Assembly (NCBI RefSeq): GCF_902148855.1
Contig: NC_043960.1
Span: 52,315,515-52,379,514 of the forward strand
Reading direction: 5' to 3'
From: Sphaeramia orbicularis
Lineage: Eukaryota; Chordata; Actinopteri; Kurtiformes; Apogonidae
Length of the DNA: 64,000 nt
Positions 35,417 through 48,600 of this stretch are shown here, one piece after another; the stretch's first letter is position 1, and the number at the start of each line of letters is the position of its first letter. A program made the position numbers and the translations under genes. Below the pieces are notes generated by a model. It was not told where the DNA came from, searched no databases, and was given only the letters and a program-made list of their open reading frames with translations.

Positions 35417-38400
35417 AACAAACAAACAAACCCTGGCAAAAACATAACCTCCTTGGCGTGGGGGGGCCCACGGGGGGGGCCACTGATCAGCCTTGGCGGA
35501 GGTCTGCGCTCTCCGAGTGCTTCTAGTTCATTCATTCATTCATTTTCTGAACCCACTTTATCCTCAGTAGGGTCACGGGGGTCGCTTGGAGCCTATCCCA
35601 GCTACTTACGGGCGAAGGCAGGGTACACCCTGGACATTTCGCCAGTTCATCACAGGGCTGAACATATAGAGACAAACAATCACTCTCACATTCACACCTA
35701 TGGGCAATTTAGATTAACTAATTAACTTATCAGTGCATGTCTTTGGATGGTGGGAGGAAGCCGGAGTACCCAGAGAGAACACACGCAGACACGGGGAGAA
35801 CATGCAAATTCCATACAGAAGGGTCCCATTGTATTGGATGAATATTCACCAAAAACATTTGTAGTATTTTTTCTTAAAGCTCATTTCTTTACTCTGTGTT
35901 TGAAAGAGCACTGTTTCCATCCATAAAAACTCAGTTGTTGAAGGCAAAGTACACAATTGGTTGAATTTACACCCTTTATGTAGTGTGATATTTGTTCAGT
36001 CCTTTATGTTTTCTTCTGTACCAGGAGGGAATATGCTCCATAACCAAAGTTCCTTTCCGTGGAGCTCCTTGTAGTGATGCTGCAGGGAAACAGAAGGCAT
36101 ACAGCTGGATTATGAAGCAGGTCAACAGCTCACTGACTGGCAGACTCTGGGACAGCAAGCAGCAGGCCCCTTACTTCAATTACGAGGTGCATTTTCTTCA
36201 TTTTTTTTTATTTTGACCCTTTTCTGATTTAAAGAGGATCTGAGACCTCATAATATAGAGCTCATAATATTACAATGATACTACATTTAAAAGACGGCTC
36301 TAAGCAGGTTCAGATTATGCAAAGGGACCAGATACTGTTTTATCACATTGCGTCTTGTTATTAGCCTGTTTATGTGGAGTTAAACAAATGCAGCCTGTGA
36401 TAAAACTGCACAGAAAAGTCCTGTGATAAGTTTGAAGTGTCCTCCAGTAAAAAAGAAGGAATGAAGTAGAATGAATGAAAGCAACTGGAACAAGAAAATT
36501 CCTGCATCCTTCATCTCCAGGAAAGTATGTGTATGTCAGCCAACTCTGTATATGTGGTTTAACTGTTTACTGTGTTTATCTTATTAATGCCTTTGTTAGA
36601 AACTTCTATACTGCTTGTGACTGTATTGGCAGTATACAGTAAAGGATGAAATGATTAGCCCCCTATGAAAATGTATTTATTTATTTATTTTTTTTTACAA
36701 GTATTTCACAATTGCTGTTAAAGAGGGTAAAAACAAAATTAACCACAGCTTTTTCAAAAAGTGAAATTCAGGATGCTTACATTATTATACTTTGCACAAA
36801 CAAAATTATTTCACAAAAACCAAGGTCAAAATTATTAGCCTTCCTGCTGTTAATAGTCAATTGTGTATTCTTTTTGCTGGATAACAGCCTGCAGTTGTTT
36901 GTTGTAGTTTTCAACAAGTCTGTGACATGTCTGCAGTGGAGTCCCAGCCCATTGTTCTCCTTCAGATTTAATGGCCTTCTGGCATGGACCTTGGCCTTCA
37001 GTTCACCTCACAGATTTTCAAAGGGAATCAGAGCTTTGTTCAGGATGATCAATAATGTTCACTTTAGTCCTCTGAAGGTAGATCTTCACCAGGAGTGACA
37101 TATGTCTTGGGTCAGTGTCATGTTGGAAGACAAAGTGACAACCCAGACCCAGTTTTGTTGCTGACTGTTTGAGCTTTTCTTTTAAAATCTTATATGTCTC
37201 TCCCTCTCACCAAACATAAGCAATGTCTCTATATCGAAAAAGCTCTATGTTTTGTCTCATCTGACTAAAGGATGTGCTTCCAGTATGCATAACTTGTCTT
37301 CAGGTTGTCGGCATACTTCAGTCTACCTTGAAGATGTTAGGTTAGAGTTTTTCTCGTTTTTTCATTCCTGTGCAGCGGTCCCTAATCCTCCAACTCCAAG
37401 TCATTCACTAGTGTCTTGGCAGTTGCTCTGGGGTCTTTAAACACATCTCTCAATAGTTTTCTTTCCACAGTCTTTAAAACTTTCTCTGTCTACCTCTGCC
37501 AGGCTTGTTCTGTGCTGCGTGGCTCTCTTTGATTTTCTTGATGATACTTTGAAATTCTGCAATAACTTTGTGCTTTGTGAGCATCAACAATTAATATTCT
37601 CAAGTCTAAACTGATTTCTTTTGTTTTTTGCCTGGTGCTTCTGAAGTGACAGCTTAAACCCTCACTGAACCTTTTATACAGTGTGTAAATTGGGAGAAAA
37701 CCCATCATTGCACAATAAGGGATTATGCTATGGCTCAGTAAAAAGATGGTAGTTTTTGTGAATTCTGTCGTTTCTGTGTGTAATTTAAGCAATGTAAGCA
37801 TTCAAAACAAAGCCAGGATATTTGAAAAAAACTGTGTTAAAAAGTTCCACACCAGTTTAACAGCACTGAAATACTTTCATAATCAAATATATATCATAAG
37901 TTTTCATAGGGTAGCTAATGTCATCTTTAACGTATCTATTTTGGTCATTAAAATTACATAATCAGTCATTACCTCATGCAAGTTAACTGTGTGTTGATTA
38001 GAATATGTGCTAATTAGCCATGTGGGGTTAGGTTTTATTTCTTGTCAATCCAAATCCAAATAACAATGAATGCTTCAGTTCTGATGTCATGTATTTAATC
38101 TTCTATTTTATCAGCCCATTTTTATAGTAGTACAGCAGCTTGAATGAAAATGTATTTAGGCTATTTAGCGTGCATTGGTATAAACTAGGGATGGGAAGAT
38201 TATCCGATATGTATCAATACGCCGACATCCAAGTGCACCGGTAGAGAAGCTGCGAGTGAATGAAAAGTTTGAAATGATATCACGATGCATTGGTTACTGA
38301 ATGTTTGTATCGATAAAATTCGATCCGTTCAATAGAATATATTTTTACTTGCATGTAAAAGTGTTACTCTTTATTTGAGTAAAGTTTTTCTTTTCTGTAG

Positions 38401-40421
38401 ACCCATGTTAACGTGCGCTGCGGATTCGTGGATGTGTACATTGTACACTAACAGTATGAGTTCTGCAGATGCACTGTGGCACGAGCGCTGCTGATGAATA
38501 CTGTAATGTCTGTATCTGAGTCTGACGGACATAGAAGGGAGGTGATGACGTGGTTTCTGAACGTGTACTTTTTACTATAAAAACTGCATTGAATACTGTC
38601 TGTTCCTTCTATCATCATCAATTAACAACAGTGACCCAGATCCACTGGAGCCATATGTGCCCATGCCATGACACTGTCCACCATGGTGGACATATGACAT
38701 CGATTGCTTTGGTTCCAAAGCTTTTCCTTTCCTTTTCCATACTTTGTTTTTTTTTTTTTTACTTTTTATTTTGATATTTTAAATCACTTTTACAGTGCAG
38801 AAACAAACAAAAAAGAAACACACAATACAAGAGGGGGGGATGCTATTTTTGATACATTTGACTGCTTTTCCATACTTGATCTGATATCAAGAATTTGTGT
38901 CCTTGAATATGGTCCATTTCTCCCATCTTCGCTTAAAAGTTTCCATCTTAATCCTCAGATGAAATGTTAATTTTTCGATGGTATATATTTCCTCTATAAT
39001 GTCCAGCCATTGTTGTGGTCGAAGAGGGTCACTTTTTAACCAGTTCCTCGTTACAACCTTTTTGCAGGCAAGAATTAAAATTTTAAATAAGTAAGTGTCT
39101 TCTCTTTTAATTACATCATTACAGGTATTAGACCAAGGTAGATAATCTGGGGGTCCATTAGGATTTTATAATTTAAAATATTCTCCATTGTCTGAACAAC
39201 ATGGTTCCAAAACCTTTTCCATACTTTTACCATCATTCTCATGAAGTTTAATCTTGGTTTCATCCGCCCAGAAAAACTTTTTCCAGAATTTGGCAGACTT
39301 TTGTTTGTTTTCTGGACTCCAGTGTGTCCTTCCTGTTGTTGATTGTTACCGGTGGTTTGCACCCTGGTAACCCTCTATATTTGCATTAACAAAGGCATCC
39401 CTTGAAAGCAGACTTTGATAATGACAAACCAACCTACTCAATTGCATTCTGGACTTTGCTGGATGTTGTAAAAGGCTATTTCTTCACCAACAAAAAAATT
39501 CTGCCGTCATCCACTTAAGTTGTGTTCCAGGCCTTTTGGTGTGGCTGCGCTCATCATTGGATCCTTTCTTGTTAAGAATGCGCCAAATTGTTGATTTTGC
39601 GTCTTCTAAAGTTTCCGCTATCAATTATTTTTCTGTTACATTTGAATGGTGGAATGGTCCTTGGATAGAGCTCTTTTAGACCTTTTATCCGCTTCATTTG
39701 CTGTAGAATAACCAGGGAACAGGCCACACCTGGACATGAAGCTGTTCGTCATTCAGTTGTCCAGTTACTTTTAACCTCGAAAGATGAAAGGACTTTGTTG
39801 AAATGGCTGTCACTCCTAAATGGTTAATGCAATCTTTGTGATAAACCCCTGTAATTAAAGCTGACAGTCTTCACTTCCATGATGTCTTTAAGCATTACAA
39901 AATTGGTGTCATTGTCCAAATACTAGTGGATATGACTGTATTTCAACAGTTATCTTTCTGCCAAATGTGAGGTTGACAGCTTCACATTTCCTTAGTCCAA
40001 ATGAATTTCATGTTGAGCAAATTAGGTGTTTCAGGCAAGGCTGTTATCTGTAGTGTTCTGGCTCCTACCCATGCTACTAGATTGTTACTCCCTAAATTGA
40101 ACAAATCAGCTTTTCCCAACAGCAGTTAATCCCTAGTGATTGTCTTCAAGGGTTGGTTTGCAGCCTACTCACCCACAAACAAGCCCTACTATCATTTCTC
40201 ATTTTCTCTAACACCTGTATTATTTTCCCCAGGATAAAAATGGACAGATTCATCAGGTCTGGTTCGATGACCCAGAGAGCATTTGTTCCAAAGCAAATGC
40301 GGTGAAGTCTAAAGGTTTGAGGGGTATCGGCATGTGGAATGGCAACATCTTGGACTACAGTGATGAGCCAGTTGCTCGGCAGCAGACTGCAGCGATGTGG
40401 AACGCCCTGTTGGGATGCTAG
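31180..40421 (+). CDS. ctbs: Di-N-acetylchitobiase (7 exons)
   Basis: Lysosomal glycosidase of family GH18 that removes the reducing-end GlcNAc from the chitobiose core of N-linked glycans during glycoprotein breakdown. Exons are 31180-31335, 33267-33405, 33512-33720, 34097-34268, 34361-34458, 36025-36186 and 40233-40421. Phases agree and give 374 residues, against about 385 in human. A hydrophobic signal (about residues 16-33) precedes [19 protein letters not shown]. The GH18 catalytic motif is DGINLDIEQ with the acid at E136. Other family phrases are [52 protein letters not shown] and [10 protein letters not shown]. Potential N-glycosylation sites include NQT, NLS and NSS. The upstream ATG has a good context; a second in-frame ATG at 31222 would give 360 residues and an equally good signal peptide. 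Introns 1, 5 and 6 are swollen by mobile elements. Confidence 0.96.
31731..32511 (-). mobile_element. L1/Tx1-like LINE tail in ctbs intron 1, 19-bp duplication
   Basis: The insertion is flanked by AGACGAATGGCATTTATTT at 31712-31730 and 32512-32530, a perfect 19-base target-site duplication. The minus-strand frame encodes the end of an L1-type ORF2: [29 protein letters not shown] and VDCSVC. The A/T-rich end at the left is the 3' tail. It is a 5'-truncated dead copy; the perfect duplication suggests it is fairly young. Confidence 0.9.
32535..33266. other. Rest of ctbs intron 1
   Basis: No coding sequence. At about 32862-32960 the phrases ATCAATCAAATTGAATTTAT and TAGTGCCACATCATAATAG match a repeat that reappears at 42908-43010, and both copies contain AAACCAGACTCT. 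The remainder is anonymous AT-rich intron ending in a good acceptor at 33266. Confidence 0.5.
35079..35529 (+). repeat. Family X repeat, copy 4, rearranged into a hairpin
   Basis: The copy reads forward from TTACCTCCGACAAGGAGGTT (35079) to the G/C-run block (about 35305). It then continues as an inverted partial copy from CCATTTCCAACAAACCCTG back to ACATAACCTCCTTGG (about 35456), and finishes forward through GCGCTCTCCGAGTGCTTCTA. The two arms (about 35090-35250 and 35303-35455) are near-perfect inverted repeats of about 150 bases. It lies in ctbs intron 5. Confidence 0.88.
35530..35830 (+). repeat. Common fish interspersed repeat in ctbs intron 5
   Basis: Starts with (CATT)n and continues with CCACTTTATCCTCAGTAGGG, GGAGCCTATCCCAGCTACTT, TTCACACCTATGGGCAATTT and GGGGAGAACATGCAAATTCC. 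I recall this phrase order from very many teleost introns. I do not assign a class with confidence. Confidence 0.7.
36640..37930 (-). mobile_element. Tc1-like transposon remnant in ctbs intron 6
   Basis: Minus-strand sequence from about 36870 to 37680 has the layout of degraded Tc1-like transposases, for example the plus-strand phrases GTCATGTTGGAAGACAAAGT and AAAGGATGTGCTTCCAGTAT. The left edge contains GATGAAATGATTAGCCCCCT, like the outer ends of these elements. No long frame survives. Boundaries are approximate. Confidence 0.5.
38640..39960 (-). mobile_element. Tc1-like transposon remnant split by a LINE
   Basis: The two parts, about 38640-38745 and 39228-39960, join naturally when the LINE is removed: the left ends TGGTTCCAAAGCTTTTCC... 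and the right continues ...TTACCATCATTCTCATGAAG. The right part includes GGTTTCATCCGCCCAGAAAA and an outer end CAAATACTAGTGGATATGAC typical of Tc1-like elements. No open transposase remains and the left boundary is not clear. Confidence 0.55.
38746..39212 (-). mobile_element. L1/Tx1-like LINE tail, 15-bp duplication
   Basis: Flanked by CCTTTTCCATACTTT at 38731-38745 and 39213-39227. The left edge is a poly(T), so the copy reads on the minus strand. Its translation gives [34 protein letters not shown] and FKRRWEKW, the extreme C-terminus of L1-type ORF2. It is a 5'-truncated insertion of about 470 bases inside the older Tc1-like remnant. Confidence 0.88.
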
Positions 40422-41068
40422 CTGGAAGACCCATACACTGCTGCAGCAATAACACCATCAGTGTACAGTGTCAGTGTTACTGAAGCAGTAACAAGGAGTG
40501 AACTGACACATACTTGCACTTCACAGTTTATTGTTGTCTTCATGTGTCACACATTCCACTGTGTAATCTTGACTCGCAAATGTTTGAAATACTGAAACGC
40601 TGGACCTCATGCAAGAACATTTCTATATAAGCATTTGATCTGACCGTTTTCTTCCTTTTTTAGGCATGAAGGGCGCATATGAGTGGCCACATCAGATTTG
40701 GCAAATCCCCCTAACTTCAAAAAACAATGTAAATGACCTGCATAAACATGACACCTGTGCCCTAGCTGTGTCAGACAAAATGTAGAGAAAAGATGAAGCG
40801 TATAAGGTTTTCAATTACAATATACAGTCATTAGTGGAAAAATTTTGTAAAATACAGCAAACTAATTACACATAATTCCTACAAGAGGTCTGAACTTTTC
40901 AACTGGGTTTGTACCTCAAAGAAAGTTAAAAATACAAAAAAAATTCTGAATATGAGAAGTTCTTTTATGTAGTATTAAAGAACACGTTTTCATGAGTGGT
41001 TCTTGCATGAAGCCCAGGGAAGTTGTGATTTGCTGCCTAACAAAGTTACTGAGATCAGTTCAATTTTC
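40422..41068 (+). other. ctbs 3' untranslated region (inferred)
   Basis: No coding sequence. ATTAAA at 40974-40979, about 550 bases after the stop, is the most likely poly(A) signal. The stretch ends at the fold-back element. Confidence 0.5.
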
Positions 41069-41696
41069 TTAAAGGTGCTGGAGACTTTTGTGACCAATTT
41101 TTCATCAGATCTGTCAAACCTCAGTCATATCCTCAGTATCATGAATCTGTAAGTCTATCTGTGATTACTCACCTGATTCTCTTGCATTACGGTGAACAAT
41201 TTCGAAGTGCCATCCACCATAAACAAACCATGTGTTTACAAACAGAGCCGGGAGGTCACTTGGGCATCTTCAGAATTTTGTTGCGACGTGCATTGTGGGA
41301 AACGGAGGTTCACGCAGCCACCTGACAGTGGCAGCATATGGTATTATATGGATGAAACAAACGCGGAAATGGCTGGAGAAATAGGCATAGAGGGAAGGGA
41401 GTTCCTGCCGTTTCCGATTGTGTCTGTAGCAGCTGCTGCTGCAGGTGGCTGCGCAAGCCTTCGCTTTCCACAGTGCATGTCACAACAAAATTCCGAAGAT
41501 GCCCGAATTACCTCCCGGCTTGTTTGTAAACACATGGACTGTTTATGGTGGATGGCACTTCGAAATTGTTCACCGTAATGCAAGAGATTCAGGTGAGTAA
41601 TCACAGAAAAACTTACAGATTCATGATACTGAGGATATGACTGAGGTTTTACAGATCTGATGAAAAATTGGTCACGAAAATCTCCAGCACCTTTAA
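41069..41696. mobile_element. Fold-back element, family F, copy 1
   Basis: A large imperfect palindrome. The left arm (about 41069-41330) reads TTAAAGGTGCTGGAGA, CCTCAGTCATATCCTCAGTA, ACGGTGAACAATTTCGAAGT and CATTGTGGGAAACG; the right arm (about 41435-41696) is its reverse complement. A central loop of about 100 bases separates them. Arms of about 260 bases with no transposase mark a fold-back or MITE-type DNA element. Shadow frames on both strands arise from the arms. Confidence 0.9.
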
Positions 41697-42642
41697 GAAA
41701 TAAAATACTTTCTCATCAATCAGTCACTGATGTAACCTGCTAATTCTTGAATTTTTTAAAAAATGCACTAATAGTTTAGTTCTTTAATAAAAGGCTGACT
41801 GGACCTGAGAGTTATGAGAAGAGGAGTTCACTGCGAACAATGGGGAAAAAAACACATTTATTGTAACTGCACCAAAAATAACAACAAAAGCTGAAAGGTA
41901 TGAAACATTATATTGAAAACAATTCCATGAAGTCAACGAAGTCCACATTTAAGTCATCATTTGCTCATAAAAGTAAGTTTTGTGCATAAAAATGTATTTA
42001 CATGTAAGGTGTTTAACAAATGTATCAGACCATCACCTGGTGTAAGGTTTATTTTTATTTAACCTTTATTTAACTAGAGTTCCATTGAGATCAAGATCTG
42101 TTATACAAGGGCGACCTGGCCAAGAGGTTCAAGGTCAGCAGCAAACATCATGAAAGAATACAGGTATTAAAAGACTGGTAATAATAAATTAAAACAAATG
42201 CCATGCCACAGCTGCCCTAAATTAGCAGCAGTGTTAAATACCAAAATAATTTTTGTATGTCTGTAATGGTTAAGGCACCAGTATGTAGAAGGTCATTAAC
42301 TGAAATTATATTTTTAATTCTAAAGTATTTTTATTAATCTTGAACCATGAATTACTGTTTTACAAAAAAACCCAAAAAATATTAAAGCATTTACTGTACT
42401 TGCATTCCTCAACAGAAAAATTTGTTTTAGTTGTTGAATGTTATGTTTGATGTGCAGAGACGGCTCAGATTTGGTATAAAAAGGTGAATTCAGTTTGGAA
42501 TTCCTTATTCCTGTTCAAAATGGTGAAATGTTGAGCACCCACTGGAAATGAAAGTCTGTATTAAAGCACTTCTTGATGTTGGATGGACTCAAACAGGGAA
42601 AGGTGGTCTAACACATTTGTTAAGCACTGTATATACGCAGAA
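41697..42642 (-). other. spata1 3' untranslated region (inferred) and spacer
   Basis: No coding sequence. On the minus strand AATAAA (TTTATT at 41857-41862) lies about 780 bases after the spata1 stop and could end the message. Other AATAAA-like sites lie near 42049-42065. Confidence 0.5.
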
Positions 42643-45600
42643 TTAGATTGAGGTGTTTTGAGCTCTTGGTTTGTCCCGTGTGAGGGTCCCAAAGGCCAAA
42701 CAGACCACCGGACGTGGATGTGATGACTGGCTCTTCTTCTGGGCCAGTTCAGCTTTGAGGGCCCTCAGCTCTGTAGCAGCCTGTTTCCTCAACTACACAG
42801 CCATAGGAAAAGAAAGACAGACATCAAATACAGGAAGGTATTACACTGTCCATTCAGCAAAGTGCAGTACAGTAGTTTGATTCGAAATATTAAACATAAC
42901 GTGCTGTCAATCAAATTTTATTTATATTGCACTAAATCATGACAAAAGCCATCTTATGACACTTTACATATAGAGCTGGTGAAAACCAGACTCTGCAGCC
43001 AATTTACAGCCAATTCACCAATGCTGTGCACTTTTAATCCCCCTTGGCCAAATATAGTGTTAGATTGTGTTGAAAGTTACTGCCCTATAATTTAGATCAC
43101 ATTGTCTGTGTGTAAAATTTATTACATATTAATATTTGAAAGTGTTCAGGTATAACTGCACAAGGCCATTTTCAGTATTCTTCTGCTCCATACCAACCAC
43201 ATCCACATTATAAATTTGGTGCAGATATCTCAATGCATTCTTCAGAGAATGCGATTATGTCATTGAATGGACAGACAGACGGACAGACAACAAAACAATT
43301 ACAATACCCCTCACCTGAGGGGTTAACTGCTGTATGTATTATGTAGTGTGAAGATTAGGGCTTTAGATGTGGGATGTGACATCTAAAATTGTTCAAAAAA
43401 AGTTTTTGCAACAACACAAATAAGTAAATCGCTGGTTTCAACTAATTAATCTTGTGTCCTGATACCTTTGAGCCAGTCTGTTGATCACATGATGACCGAA
43501 CCCAAACCTTAGTGTCTCATGTAGTTCGATGATGCCCCCTATTGACTCTACTGTCTCTGACATCAAGTTGAACTGGAGCCACATTTTGTGTCTGTGTGTC
43601 TCACTGTGTGATTCTGAAAACTGCTCCAGAGTCAGAAAAACCTGGAGATGGAGGTGATTGGTGTCTGAATGTTCAGGTGTGGACGTGAACAGGATGAGTT
43701 CAGGAACATGATGACAATCACAGACACCTGTGGAGAACTGTCTGAGGTTCTGAAAGGGTTAGTTCCAGTTTAGACTGGCTTTACGACCTGAGAAAGGCCC
43801 ACCTAAAGAAAATCATTGTCTGTTTAAGTGCACGCTGTAAGTAGAATACTTTCTTTTATTACATGTTAGAGTTCTCCATTAAAAGGCTTAATTTTTCAGC
43901 CTATGTCAATGTTATTTCAACTTCTGACAAATAAAGTGATTGAGACTGAATTTATGAGGTAAAAATTGTTGCCTCATGTGAGTCTGATGATCCAGAAGAT
44001 TGACTTAACTTTTTTTTCCATGTGTTATTATCAGTGTGAAGGCTCAAAGATTTTAAGAAAGAAAGTGGTGGGAGTTAGTTGGTTTCACCAATAAAATGCA
44101 GATTTTTGCAAATTTGTGCAATTTTATTTGTATTATCACCAGTATTGGTGAGTTTAGTTAGAATGAAATTAAATATTTACAACTCAAAAACATGTTTTAG
44201 TGTTTAGCATCACTCACAAATCAGGATCTTTCTTTGTGATTGGTTGGAGATCAGCTAACTTGATCCTAACGTTGTCAGGTGTTGTTGTGGAACACACAAC
44301 TCTTCTAACATTAATTCCTTGTCAGTATAATAACAAAACTAAACATAATACCAAATTTCTGTGGACCTTTGACAGTTGTATCATTACGTGTTCCGTGTTT
44401 GTGAATTAAATTAAAACTATTCACAGTATTTTGTTTGCTTATTTTGGTCAGAAAATTAGCATGAAGTCACTGAAAACACTGGGGTGAACATGATAAGAAT
44501 AAGTTTATTCTAAATGAAATTGTTTGTACGGAAGTTCCAAATTGAAGGGGGCATAAAATAGTCCTATGTGATGCAGTAGAGTAGAATTAGGTATTTTATA
44601 TTCCAATTATAGAAACAGAACTGAATTGAACTGTTGCTTCATTATGACCTAAACTGTTACCATGGTATAAAGTCAGATATGTCACAATAGAGTTTGTTTC
44701 TGCTCCCCACTAATGGTCTCTCTTGATGAACTATTTGAAAGAAGTCTATTTCTGTACTCATCTGTTGGCGTAGTTTACCTTAACCTCTGTTAATAGTTTC
44801 ATCTTGGCGTCCTCTACCTTCCTCTTCAAGTTGTCAATCTCGTGGCTTTCGGTCATTATTTCAATGATGAGCTCATTCTGAAACAAATTTAATGCTTTAT
44901 TTTTCTGACTTGCATCTTCTGATAAGTGCACACAATAGAACCCATAACACATTTTACCTTGATGGAGGTTCTGCCCTGTCTTTTTGGTTTGCCTCTGTTT
45001 TCTCTGGCGTGGAGTTGGTGCAAGAGTTTAGTGTAAAATATTTCTAGCTCTTGCCGCAAGTTTCTGAGGTTGTCCTCCAGTGGCGCCGTGGCCTTTTTTG
45101 TTTCAAAATATTTCTTTTTCCAACTGTCACGTGCTTTATCATTAAAAGAGAAGCAGAGAGAACATACAGGAACATACATAGCTGGGCTATATGGTCCTAA
45201 AGGTTCTCCCAATAAACATTTCCCCATCATTCTATGGATAGTCATCACAACAAATGTCAAATCATCATTTCCTCCCTGTTTAAAGCCAGATTTGGGGTCA
45301 TGAGTGAAAGTTGAAAGAACAAAACAGCTAGTTTTGGTTGGCATTATTCATAAAAGAAAAACTACATATAAGATGTGAGAAGATGTAAAATGACATGCAT
45401 AAACAAAAGATATGATAAAAACATAACAAGACAACAACACATCAGTAGTCCCTGATTTTGTGACTTGATGCTTATTTTGTTAATTTTCTTTATTTTAATT
45501 TACATAACAGTAAACAGAAAACTATAGTCACTACCCACAGGTTTGCCTTTTTGCAGAGCCAAATTGCAAAAAGAAAGTAAAAATTAGAAAATTTAACTAT

Positions 45601-48600
45601 TGCATGTTTTGTCTGAAAATGTGAACAACATAAAAGAAAAATGTAAATCACTGTAAATACAATTAACATGATATAAAAATCCTTATAATACAGATACGGC
45701 CTTAATTATTCCTGATTCCTTATTCATTTAACAAATAAAACCATCTTGTACCCACCTTGGTTCCTGCGATGTCTGTTTTGCGCCAACAAGTCTTTGCCTT
45801 TTCTTAGCAACTCTTGTCTCATCCATTCGAGCTGCTTTCTTTCTTCCCTCGCCAGCTTGATTTCCTCGATGAGTTCCTCTCCTGATGAACACAGAACCTC
45901 TCATTTGGATTAAAAGGGAAGGATCATCAACTCTTGGTGTGTGACTAGTTTTGGCGCTTACTGTTCATCTTAAAGGCTGGAGCGGCAGCAGCAGTAACTT
46001 TATGTGCAGCTGTGACCAAGTTTATTCCTAGAGGAGGAGAGGAATACCTGACCGGCCCAGGTAACACAGCAGCACCTTCTGTCGCCTTAAAACAGAGGCA
46101 GGAAATATTATTATTATTATTATAATTAGAGTACTGAAATGAGGACTAAGCAGTACACAAAACAGAAAATTGGACCAAGGGTTTTGTAGTCCAACAGCAT
46201 ATTCAAAGACATTAATTGACATTCATTTGACCATTCAAGATCATCTTAGGTCAAAGGTTGTGTCATCAATCAAGTCGTGCTACTAGTATATTTCATCATA
46301 TTGCACATGCTGTTAATTTTGAATTTAGACTTTGGACTTTAGAAAAATATCTTGTTGAACTGACTCTTGCTTGTACATGTTTTTTGCTGGATATCTAAAA
46401 ATGGCAGTCTGGGTTTGGCTTTTCAAGGTCACTCAAGGTCAGAGATCATGGCACCAAATGAAAGCCCATATATGACTTCCTATCTATTGCCAATAGTAAT
46501 TATATCAATATCTTCAACTGTTTTCAAGTTATAGCACTATAGACTAAAATTTCAAAAATTCATAAAAAATTTCAAAAATCAATATTTCCCAATTCCTTGA
46601 ACAAACTTGGTAGACTTTACCCCAAAGATGTTCAACAACAAATATCAATTAATTCTGACTGACAATTTCACTGAAGAAGATTCTTGAAAAATTGTTTACA
46701 GATGACAACTGATACCAATAGTCTACCAGACCTATCTGTTGGACTAAAAAGCAACCACAATGTCATTGTGCTACTTAGATAATGACAATAAAGTTCATTT
46801 TATTCTTTAAAAAAATAAATAAATAAATATTTGGAAGTGGAATGTGTTAAAGTTGATTTGTGTGTAATGCCATACTTTACCTCAACATTTTTTATATTCC
46901 CACTGGACTTCAGCGTATGTGTGTCTTTTGATTTCCCAAACCTGGAAGAAGACACACCAAGTGACAGAAGTAGCAGGACAAGTTCAAGTTTTATTCACTG
47001 CAGTGTAAAAGCATAAACCATTGGCTCAGCGTACTCACAATGACAACCCTGGCCTCAAGAATTTAGATTTAACTAAACTGCAGCCATGGGATATATACTC
47101 TAATATACGCTAATGTTCTTTGATGCATCTTAATGTATCACATCCTTAGTCTTCTAAATTATAGCACATGGCTTCTTTTTCATAAATTAAACGCCCAATG
47201 TGGCAAATTTAGGGCGATTTAAGGGACACTAATTGTCTATGAAAATAACACAAAAACTAGAACTGTTGTGTTACGTTTATGTTTATGTTATGTTTATGTT
47301 TATGTTTACGCATTTGGCAGACGCTTTTTTCCAAAGCGACTTACAGGGGAAAACGTTAGAATGACTTGTCCACAATAGGAGTTCAATGAGTCTGCCATGT
47401 TGTACCATCATGTTTCTACACGAGCTAAGAACTAAGGTTATAACAGTTTTGGATTTTTCATTATAGTTTAGTTTTATTTAGTTTTGACTTGTTTTTCTCT
47501 AATTCAGTTAGTTTTAATTAGTTTTTAGAGCAGGTTTGCTAGTTTTTATTAGTTTTAATTTTTTTTCCTAAATACGTAGTTTTAGTTTAGTTTTAGTATT
47601 AATTTTAGTTTTGTCGTATCTTTTATCTTCTTTGCTGTCGTATTCAAATAAATCCCAGACAGGACTCTGATGGTTTCTTCCAACTTTAGTCTCTATGTTT
47701 CCAGGTAGAGTGGGGACCAGAAGACGACTGTAAACCACAAGTGACAAGAAGTGACGGACCGTGAAAAACTGTATGGTACCACTAGCTAAAATTGCTAGTG
47801 CAATAAATTGCTTTCATATCAATCCGACATTGACAAAGACGAAAACAAAGGGAATTTTATCCATAATTTTTATACGTTTTAGTTCGTTTTGGAAGCACAA
47901 AAAACAGTTTCAGTTAGTTATCCTTTTTTGCTTTTAATTAGAGTTTTTACTTATTTCAATTTAAGAAAATGTTTTTTCAATTCTCGCTTTCATCATTTCA
48001 ATAGTTTTTGTTAACGATAATAACCTTGCTAAGAACAGACTTCCTCTGCATCTGGGTGCTGTTTTATGGAGAGGCAAAATCCCATTCCAACTGCTGTGCC
48101 CCATGGGACCTGACTTTAGACAAAATACAGACACTCTATGAAAAAGAAAGTCCCACACTAGTATTTCCTTTAGCTTAGATTACAGGGCACATTCACTGTG
48201 GCATTGTTTTTGCCTCACAATGCTTATACAACGTCAATTTTTCCATCAAGGTCTTGTATTGATGAAGGGAAAGTCAGGCTGATGTGTACAGTCTACTCCA
48301 TCCCCTCCCAAAGATTCTCCATGGGGTTCAGGTGTGGACTCTGTAGGGGCCAATCCATGTGGGAAAATGATTTGTCAAGCTCCTGATCTAAACTTCTAGC
48401 AATTCGAGCCTGATGAATCTTGGTACTGTCATCTTGGAATATGTCTGTGTTATCAGGGAAGACAAAACTCCACTGATGTCCAAACCTGCTCATTCAGTTC
48501 ATTCAGGTTCAACAGTTTCATGAACATATAATGTCACTGAACCTACATGTGACCAATAGAACCAACTCCAGATCATAACACTGACCCCACAGGGTTAGAC

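Noticed and set aside
41192-41604. Overlapping frames of 86-128 codons on both strands
   Set aside because: They lie on the two arms of a palindromic fold-back element.
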